DNA of 64,000 bases, from the NCBI GenBank assembly GCA_012295275.1, contig CM022668.1:5925989-5989988 (forward strand), given 5' to 3'. This document shows positions 44,241 to 55,198 of the stretch, piece by piece. Each line of letters opens with the position of its first letter. Position 1 is the stretch's first letter. The notes below the pieces were generated by a model. That model ran no database searches and was not told the origin of the DNA. It worked only from the letters and a program-made list of their open reading frames with translations. The stretch is from Chrysomallon squamiferum (lineage: Eukaryota; Mollusca; Gastropoda; Neomphalida; Peltospiridae). The translations under genes and the position numbers were made by a program.

Positions 44241-45263
44241 GTCCTGAACAATGACTGAACACAGAGACTGCTTCTAACCCCTCACAGAAATCACTGACTT
44301 AAGCTGCTACATATAACAATCAAAGTTAATTTTGCGGGAGAGATAAACGCCTTGTCAGCACACTTTTTACTGAATATTTGTTATGAGTTTTTCTTACCAC
44401 TACCCTAGTGCAAAAATAAAGATCTCCAATGTGATCACCAAACCAGTCCTCTGATTCATGCCATATTTATATAATAATTAAGAACACTTGACAGCTTTTA
44501 TCAAGTATTTTGGAACCGGAGATTCCCCAGATTTCCGGAATTTTCAATTTTTTATACCAACGTTAATGTATACTTAAAAATATTAAATAAGCAATAGCAA
44601 GGTAAAAAAACAAATTCTATAGATACAAATTAATGCCCCAACCGGTTTTCTTGAAGCTGGATAAACTGTCTGGTACCTCTAATAACCTTTAGAAACAAAA
44701 CTCAGATGTCTGTATTAGTGTGACTTCTAAAGATAACATTTCACCTGAATTTTGATGGTAACATGAAGGTTTTTTCCACATAAATGATGCTGAAATATTA
44801 AATAATACTTTTTACAAATATTGAAGAGTAATATGCATTTTTCACATAAATGATATTGAAATATTAAATTATACATTAAACAAATATTAAAGAGTAATTA
44901 TATGCATGAAGTGCTGATAAATATGAGAGACACAGGCCAGTCCAATCTGGCACTTGTGCATGTAATCAATATTTATCTCAGAGTGTCCTAACTACTTTCA
45001 TATTGTTTAGTGACTTCAGGTCTTTTATTTTTTATTGTATTCCAGTAAAAGTGTCCTCCTTTCCAGAAATGGTACATGACAGACCTTTAAATTTGTTTTA
45101 TTATTTTATTTATATTTTTAATTTTTACTCTTTTTTTTCTTACTTTTTGTGTGTGTTGTTTAGTATAGTTTTATTTTCCTTTATTTTCCTTTACTTTTTA
45201 AATAATAAAGAAAAGAATATTATTGTTCTTTATTTTTTATATTTTATTTTTTTCATTTTGCAG

Positions 45264-45450
45264 CAGGAGCAATGTTGATGGTACTGCTGTTATTAAGCAT
45301 CTTTGTTGGTACATCTGAAGGAAGGTCCTTGCAGTTTTGCTTTCAAGGATGCAGGATAAAAAAACAAATCGTTACTTGTGATGTCCTCTTAAAGAAAGAT
45401 TTTGAAAAATTCATACAATGTATTGAAAATCATTCTGGTACATTAGTTGT
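45264..45450 (+). CDS. Membrane-protein gene exon 1 (signal peptide, first Cys)
   Basis: Acceptor TTTTGCAG ends at 45263, eight bases before the ATG, implying an upstream noncoding exon. Encodes MLMVLLLLSIFVGTSEG as signal peptide, then FCFQGCRIKKQIVTC. Donor GTAGGT, chosen because it alone avoids the in-frame TAG and supplies the phase needed by exon 2. Confidence 0.75.
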
Positions 45451-48400
45451 GTAGGTTTTCCATATTTTTCATTAATTTTATTATTTTATTTTATCTGTAT
45501 GGAACTTACCGAAATGTATGCATAATCTTTTTTATAATGTCATACTGAGATTTCTCTAATTCTTTATATTACAACAGTTAATCAAATATTAAACTTTTTT
45601 ATTATTATTTTTTATTTTTTATTTTTTTTTTTTGTTGTCCTTTTTAAATTGTTTTATTATCCTTATTTGTTTTAATCCTTTTCCAACCATACAAACAGTA
45701 ATTGCTACAGTCTTTTGACTAAATCTGTAACTTTTCTTTAATTTATATAAGTTATATTTGCAAAAATTTATTTTTTGAGAAGTAAGATGAAAATTTAGAT
45801 CTGCTCTTAAGTTGCTGTGAGTAATAATTTAAAACAATTTTCATATTTTAATAATGATAATGTTGAATGTTTCAATTTTCAGTGATATCAGGAACCATAA
45901 CTTAAAATGCAGCTGTGAGTTTTTAGAATTTTGCACATCTGTTAAAGAAAAGCCACAGACAGTTATTTTCCATGATGAAGTTTGTCACACTAAAGAGGTC
46001 TCTATTTGTGGTAAGACTGCTTATATAATAAATTGATTATTTCTTTCCACTATTTATTTCAAAAATAGAAATATCTAAATTTTGATACAATAATTTTTAT
46101 TACTATTTATATATAGCAATCTTTTAGTTTTAGAATCATTATTATATGTATTAAATTACTGTTTCTTAACAATTGCGTTACTTTTCTTTTCTTTTTATTT
46201 AGGTAAGATGCCAAATTCAACATCAGTTTCTGGTGAGAGACATATATATGTAATGTTTAATGGCATAGTTTTTGACCTCAAGGATGAAAATTATGAACAG
46301 CAGTTAAAAGATATGTATGATATTATGGTGAAAATCCTATCTTCATTAACCAGTCCATCCACCAGAGAGGAATACATAAATGTTGAAGACCAAATAATGG
46401 ATGATGCTATGAAAGTGCTTCACGTGAGCTGGAATAATCCTGATTACGACTTGTGGCCAATGGAAGAACCCACCGAAGAAGGTGAGTTTTTTTATTTCTT
46501 GATTTCTTCTACATTTGTAGTGCATCCTCAGCTTAATGAAAGTCAGCTTACTGGACATTAGATTTAGAAAGAAATTATATTCAAGCCAAATCCTTTAGAA
46601 TTCCTTTAGTGATGAATTCACATGGACAGTAACTCAGTAGATGGTCAGTAGGTTGTACTAGTTCTGGTGTTGTGAAAACACAGTCGTGAAATACTAGGTT
46701 TGTTAGCATTCATTATCTGATTCACCTCTTATCTTAAAAAATGTTTAGGTATTTACAATTTTTATTAAAATATCATTTTACAAATTCCAGTTTTAATAGA
46801 CCTTCAGCATCAACAGACAGCCTTTCACCTGTACTGAATCTTTAAAGTGTGGGTGTACTGTTATTCTATAATTACTGTGGTCCTCAATTTCATGGATATT
46901 GGTTTTCCAGATTTAGGGAAATTGAGATCAAATCCAGATAAATATGAACATGCCGCCATTTCCCACTTGAAATCTTACCTTTAGATATAGTTAAGTTTTT
47001 TCTCACTCACACTAGTATTATGATTATCCCACAAGGTAAGACTAAATTTTACAACTGCACCCATAACATAATAAACTTCACCTAACCTAGCCTACATTTT
47101 TCTTTACTTGTACTTGTATGACATTTGTTTACATTGTTTTTATGACTCTTTATTGTTCTTACATTATTATATAGCTGTTATGTTTATAAAAGTTTAATGT
47201 TTTGCTATGTTTTAGGATTAATGTTTATATATGCAAATTTCCCAGCCTTTTGCATTTTCCAGAATGTTTCTTCTCCCTATTAGTCCATGAAAATGAGGGT
47301 CAACAGTATTGTTAACTTTTTGCAAGCAGTCATCCAAAACTTTTGCTTTGTCTGTGGGTTTAGCTAAAGACTCAATTTATAACACAGTGAATATTGATTC
47401 AGATAAAACTTTTAGTAAAGAAACTTTGTTTTTGATTAAAGGAAAAACTAAAGAAACTGTATCTAAAAATATATTTATTAATATTTGCTACTTAATGCAT
47501 TTTAGAAGAAGGAATAAATTAATTTTAGTGACGACATATAAATCTTTGATAAAATTTAACTCTCTATAATAATAAGAATAAAAAGAAGATTATAGAAAAT
47601 GAGTGCCTTAAATTGCAGATAAGTGAGTTAATGATAAATATGTTTACTATTTCAGAATATAGTGCTAATGGTGTATTGGAGTCTGATCAGGTTTCAAGTG
47701 AAGAACTACAACCAGAGGTTGTTAAGAGGCAACTTGAAGATAATCAGGATGTTAAGAAGCATCGTGAAGATTATCAGCATCCTGTAAGTAACACAGTTCA
47801 TCACACATTTGGGAGTATAATTCATATTTTTGAATGAAGTTTTTATTTTATTATCCTCATGTTTTCAGTATTACTACACATAATTAGTAAAAGACATGTC
47901 ACAGAATGTTCAGAACAGTTTCTGTTAAATTGATGTTATTATTAACATTATTGTAATGTTTATTTATTTATCATTTTTTACTTTTTAATTCAAAAAGAGA
48001 AGAGAATATTATTTGTTTATTATTATTGTTTTTGTAGATAGACATATAGATAGATAGATAGATGTAAATTAATGCAAAAAGCATGTATCAAGAAGGGATA
48101 TATTTACTCATAATGAATACCAGTAAAAACCTACTCACACAGCCCTCTTTATTTCAAGAATCTTCATTTAGCTGTTATCTGTATATCATGACAGCTTGAT
48201 CTTAAGTCATGGTTTGGTCATACACACTTGTCATCTTGATGGTGTAATGCTTGTCACATAAAGTTGCATTAGTATGTTTTCTGAAAGAAACCCCTGAAGA
48301 GGTAGCAACGGAAAAAAAAAAAAAAAAAAAAAAAATAATAATAAATAAAAAAATAAAAATCACCTCCTAAGCTTCATACCCTACAAAGATATGCCAGCAT

Positions 48401-49943
48401 CATACTTTCCTAACTGACTATGTCTTACAGAATTTGAATAATGGTAATGCATTTACTGTGTAATGTAAACATTATGGTAGGTAATACATTTTAAAGAACC
48501 CATTCAAAGAATTCAGGTAATTGTCTGTCTAGCTGGCTTCCCACCTCTGAGGAAAATCATCATCTTCTTCTTTTATTCTTGATTAAATTAGATTTAATTT
48601 GAAAATTTTCATAAAGCATTTGTAGTGATTATTTAATCTTCCTAATACTTACACCTATGAGGAGGAAATTCAGATGTTTGTTAGATAGATATTTTGGTGT
48701 CCTGCACTTTTAATGCATGTTACACTACAATTAGTTGTTATTTTAATTTTGTTAAAGAATAATTTTTTTCATTTCATTTTCTACCTTGAGCTAGTAAACT
48801 CATATGCACAAGAAATTGGAATTTGAAATTAATAATTATAAACCAGTGACAAAATGTTTAAAAATAAATTGACAAAGATATAATGTGTTACCAAGAAAAT
48901 GCTTAGTCATTTCATTTAATGAAAGAGATTATTTACTTTTACATAACCCTGACCCTTAATAAACATATAACTCACCCTAAATGTATCTTAAATCCATAAA
49001 ATAAGTCCAAAGCTGATCATAACCTTTAGATTAAACTTCAAGTATTTAATCATGAAAAACTTTTTTTTTATTATTTTCAGGAAGAAGATAAAGACGGATT
49101 CCCATTGCTTTTGGCAATAATTATCCCATGTATTTTTCTTCTGATTGTTATTTTAATTTTATACTTGAAGGTAAATAAATAGAAACATAAACTGAATAAC
49201 TTTCCTTAGATATATATATATATATATATGATATAATATCATATACACATACACCTATCACAAAATTAATATGAAAAAGTTCAATTTAGGTTATTTTGTG
49301 GATAAAACTTTACATAAAACATTTATTTTTTAAGCCAGCAAAACAGTTAATCATTTAGTTAATTTAACTGATATGTACTGCTGTATTAAGAATGAAAAAT
49401 AAGAATAAGAAGTGAGAGAGAAAGATCTGGTACAAAAAGTGTTTGAAATTTAAATATTTTCTGATTGCGTAATAGCCTGGAAATTTAAAAAAAAACAAAT
49501 GAAGAAAAAATTCTTATTTTACACTATATGAATTGATTTCTATCACATTGGTAACAATTAACTTAATGCAGTTTCTTTCAATTTTATTCTCTAACTGGTG
49601 ATGAAAAAGGGAGGTAACAACTTTTCCCCAAAAACATTTTTCGAGAATATGTATGATAAAAATGCCTCGGCTCTAACAAGAAAGAAGAAGGAAAGAATCA
49701 ATGATTTGGAAGAAGGCTTGAAACTGTTTCTGAGTAAGAATGATAATAAATCAAACAAACGGGCTAAAGATCCAGGCAGAAACTGGAAAAAAATCCTTAA
49801 CAGTGAAGAAGTAAGTGAGAATTTTAAATTTTGCGTTATTGAGGTGTCTATGTGTATAGAATAAATGGAGGAGATTAGATACTTGAGACTAAATGTTGAA
49901 TCCATTCTGCTTAGAGACCAGTCAGTTTCAGTGTTGTTAATGC

Positions 49944-49976
<33 letters not shown>

Positions 49977-49986
49977 GACAAAGTGC

Positions 49987-50017
<31 letters not shown>

Positions 50018-51761
50018 TATAAAACAAAGATATTTACTTTAATAAAAATATAGTCAAGTACACCATTGATATGTTTTATTTGTGATATTTCTGTAGGCAG
50101 TACCTCTTTTGTTAAATGAACAGAGTGAGTCTGAGGCAGAGGTGAGTAACTATTATTTGCTGTTTAACATAAATTTTGCATTATTAAGAAGTTTATGTGA
50201 ATAAAGTAAATATTTGAGGATCTTTGTTAAATGACTTCTACATTGAGACCAATCAGTTTTATCATGTTTCAACAGGGATTTGATATAATGTAATTTTTAT
50301 TATTATTATTATTACTACTATTTCTACTAGTACTACTTCTACAATTATTATTATTATTATTATTATTATTCATAAAACAAAGATATTTACTTAAATAAAA
50401 ATATAGTCAAGTACACCTGTTGATATGTTTTATTTGTGATGTTTCTGTAGGCAGTACCTCTTTTGTTAAATGAACAGAGTGAATCTGAGACAGAGGTGAG
50501 TAACTATTATTCATTGTTTAATATAAATTTTGCATTATTAAGATTTTCACATGCTTAAAATAGATGCGGAAGTGAAATGTTTTAGGCTGTTTGTTAAATC
50601 TCTTCTACATTGAGACCAATCAGTTTTATCATGTTCATAGAGGGATTTGATATAATGTAATTTTTTATTATTATTATTACTACTACTTTTACTACTATTA
50701 CACCTACAATTATTATTACTACTTCTACTACTACTACTACTATTCCTACTATTATTAGTGTTGTTGTTGTTGTTGTTAATATATCATACGTAACAGAAAT
50801 ACATTTCCTTAACATAAATATAGTGCCAAACAGATTACATCAAACAATTATTTTAATTTCTTGTTTTCAATATTTCCACAGACTTCATATCCCAGTGCAT
50901 ATGACAGGAAGGATCTTGAAACAGGGGTGAGTAATTATTATTGACTGTTTAAACGATTTTTATCTTTGGAGTATGTTCTTATTCTTCACTGATTATAAAT
51001 AATGTTGCTGTTATTTTTATTTTTATAACATATCACCTGATCTTCTGAATCTATATAGTTTGCAACACTATGTGTGAAAAATAACATTCATACGTAAATT
51101 TGTTCTTCTAGACTTTTCACATAAGGCATGATTTCTTCACGGTGTTTAAAATAAAATTAAAAGTTAAAACTATTCAGAAAGTATTTCCATTTAATATATT
51201 GATATAATAAAAATAACAGATTTTTAGAGGATAGACTTTCTTAGATTTGTAAATTAATAAGGTGTTGAAACATTTTTGATTGTTTGTTGTGATTCTTTAA
51301 ATCTTGCAGAAGTCTTCTCCATTAGAAGCAGTTCTTATTGATGTGAGTAATATTACAGTTTTATTACTGAATTCTATCTATTCTGAAACAGTTAATATAT
51401 ATTTTGACCCTGGATTTCACAGACTAAAGGAGATAGCACCAGTCTGGAAAATGCAAAAGTTTTCCCAATGTTTAGGTTAATTTGCATTAAATTTTCCTGT
51501 TGAAGTTAAAAATTATTTTAACTAAGCCAGATATCAGAATAACTAAGTTCAACTAAAACATTCTGTTATTATTACTAGTATATACTACTGATATTTTAAT
51601 CATACTGATTATGAATTAAAATATTACTGTAGTTTGCAAATTACAATAAGTTTTGCTAAAGAACAGTTTTGTCAGTATATTGTTCAACTATTTTGTTAAA
51701 AACATTTTTCGAATTATGGCCTTATATTTTATATATTTTCTTAGTGGACTCATATTCACAT

Positions 51762-51794
<33 letters not shown>

Positions 51795-53377
51795 AAGTAA
51801 TGTACATGCTTAAAAATATCTTCATCAAGATCCTGTTTAATATGTCAGCTACCTCATAGATCTGATGTTGCATTGGATTTGTCATCAGTGCCAGATGAAG
51901 TAAGTAACATTTAAAATTAGTGTATTTAATTTTCACCTGTTTGTATTCCAACTGGTACAGACTTAATCAAATAAAAAATATAAGAAACTAACATTTTAGG
52001 TAGAAACTTTTGTGTAGCATATTTTATTTTATTTCATTTCCGAAAATTAACAAGTTCTTATGAAATAAAGATGAAAAAAACACATGTAACTATGAGATAA
52101 CAAAAATAAGTGATAATACTGTGTAACTATAGTACTTTTGATTCATTAACAGCAGTAAACAACATATTTCTTTCAAACTGTGGTTTATAAAATATAATGA
52201 GGCTTATTAAACAGTGATTTTTTATTGTAAACATAGAAAAATTAAACACAAGATGGAAATGAATACAGAAAAATTTAATTAGAATTAACCTAACTGCAAT
52301 TTTAAAATTTTATTCTCTAGCAGGAAAAAGAAAATAGGGTAAACTGGCTCTCCCCAAAAACGTTTCTCCAGTACATTTATAATAAAAATTCCTCAGCTCT
52401 AGGAAGGAGGAGGAAGGACAGGATAATCGATCTGAAAAATGTACCGTTTGTGAATCAGAGTGATAGTGAATCAGATGATCAGCACAAGGATTCTGACACC
52501 AATGAAGATGATGAAGATGTGAATGTGTCATGTCACCAGTATAATTCTGAGGCAGGGGTGAGTAACTATTATTTTCTGTTTAACATCATTTTTGTTATCA
52601 CATCAGTTACAATTCTGCAGTTCATTAACCATATTTTACTATGTATACCATTCTAGTTGAGTGGGTATGAATTTAACTTTTTTTTAAATTCACAAATGAT
52701 ATATTTCAGATCTTGGTAAAATTTAATAAAAGATTAAAATATAGAAACTAACAGACTCTAATTTTAGGTTTGAGTTAAAGGTAAGATTATAATTCATCAG
52801 TGGTTATAGATCAAACTTCGCTTCTGTTTTTATTCTTAACAGATTTTGCAAAAATATCACCTGATCTTTTTGTATCTAAATAGTTTAAAAGCTTAGGAAG
52901 TAAGAAAATGTTGAAATTTAAAACTGTTCTTCTATAAATTTCACTTAAGACAACTACTTCACAGTGTATATATAAATTACAAAAACATCGCAGACTATCA
53001 CCAATTTAAAGTATTTCCATCGTTTGTCTTGGATTCTTTGTTTCTTTTTCTTTTCTATTTAAATTAACATAATGTATTTAATTTATCTGCTGAAGTTACA
53101 AAAATTTTAAGTTGGTCTGAAATAGAAATAACTAAGTTCAGGTAATTCACTCCATTCTGTTTTGTATTATTACTATTATTTAACACCCACATTTTTTCTT
53201 CTGATTATTAATTTAAATATTAAAGTAGTTTGGAAATTACAATATTTTTAAATAATACTTCTTGCACATCTGCAGTTATTATTATGTTTAGCAACAGTTA
53301 AACACTTTTAATATGTTTATTACCATTTTATGAAATGTAGTTTTTGGATTTATGACATTAAATTCTATCTTTGTGTA

Positions 53378-53437
<60 letters not shown>

Positions 53438-55159
53438 CATGCATACACCAACAAATATTCTTATCTGAGATACAGTAAAGTTATTTTGTTTTATTTTTCA
53501 GGTATCTCGAAGGAAAGATGATACTTTGGATTCATCCCAGTTACAATATGAAGTAAGTAACATTTCAAATTAGTGTGTTTATTTTTTACCTGTTTGTATT
53601 CCAATGTGTTTAACAGAAACAAATACATTTATAAGAAACTAATAGAAATTTTAGTTTAGTTTATATTGAAATGATAACAGATTTTATTTTACTTCAACCC
53701 CTCTCAAAACACATATATTCTTCTCATTAAATGCAGTAGAAGAAAATTACTTTTATATTAACTGACTTGTAAATTTTATCTGATTTCCTATTAATTGATA
53801 AGGATATTTAAATATTTAAAAAAATATTTTTAATCCATTGATAAAAATCTATTTTTTTCAGTCCATGTTAAATGAAGTTTTGGATTGTTTACCAAGCGAT
53901 GATCCTTTGATTTTAAGTATTCAGAAATTATATGATAATGTACACATGTTCAAAAAGGACCTAAAGGAGGAACACATTTTCTCGAAATATAAAGAGCCAG
54001 AACAAATCTTTGAAAATCATGATGATAAGTTCCCTGATACATTGCCAGAAAATGAACTCAGAGATCCTGTTGAAAGCTTGGAATCTGATGAAGATGAAGA
54101 GGTGAGTGTGAACTGTTTAAATATCTTAAGACAGTCATGTGTATAAAATAAATGCAGTGGAACAAAATTTTGAGGTTGTTTGCTGAATCACTTCTACATA
54201 GAGACAAACTAATTTTATCATATCTGAATTCAGATTTGATATAATGCTATTGTTGTTGTTGTTGTTGTTGCTATTGCTATTATTATTACTATTATTATTT
54301 TCTTCATCTTGTTGTTATTATCATCATCATCATTTTTATTATTGTTATTATTATTATTATTATTATTACTACTACTACTATTATTATCAATCTTATTATA
54401 ATTATTGTTGTTGTTGTTGTTGTTGTTGTTATTATTATTATTATCATTATTAAAAGACATTCCTTAAATAAAAATATAGTGGTCAAACAGCATATGTTAA
54501 ACAATTTCTTAATAAGTTTTATTATTAATATTTCTGTAGTCTTCTGATCCTGAACTATACAACCAGAATGACCTGAGACTGTAGTGTGTGTCTGTTATCC
54601 CTTGTTGAAACATAATTTTGTTATCCTAGCAGCATGATATAATTCTTCAGTTGATTATCCATATTTCACTACTTATCATGTTCTTGATGCTTCTGTATTT
54701 TACAGGGAGTATGTATAAAGAGAACTTGTACATAACATTTTCAGACACTGAATATAATGTCTTAATTATATGGTTTTTAGGTAAACTACTATTCTGTTGT
54801 TTTTTCAGAACTCTCCAATAGACGAAATTACATTGGATTTATTAAAAGAACAATATGAAGTAAGTAACATTTAAAATTACTTATTTAAATGTTATCTCTT
54901 TATATACCTACTGGTATAGACAGTTCAGCAATATAAAAATGCAATATATTTCAGTTTATCAATATAAAAATGTTTTATTCCACCTCAGAAAAGCTAACAT
55001 GAATTCTTCTCATGAAATGTAGTAGAAAAAAATTACATTTATATTATATATGTGAATAATATCTATTTTCCTATTAATTAATCATAATACTGAAATAATT
55101 GTAAAATTTTTATTATTATTATAGTTATTATTACAGTTACTATTACTGTTATTATTTTA

Positions 55160-55198
<39 letters not shown>

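Noticed and set aside
45324-46010. Ectodomain as a leucine-rich-repeat cap (LRRNT/LRRCT)
   Set aside because: Cys spacing and CSCEFLEFC are suggestive, but there are no leucine-rich repeats between them; kept only as a remark.
49598-49864. Independent small gene starting at the SPKTF exon
   Set aside because: Clear paralogy with the internal exon at 52321-52557 and a good donor at 49811 show it is an exon copy, not a separate gene.
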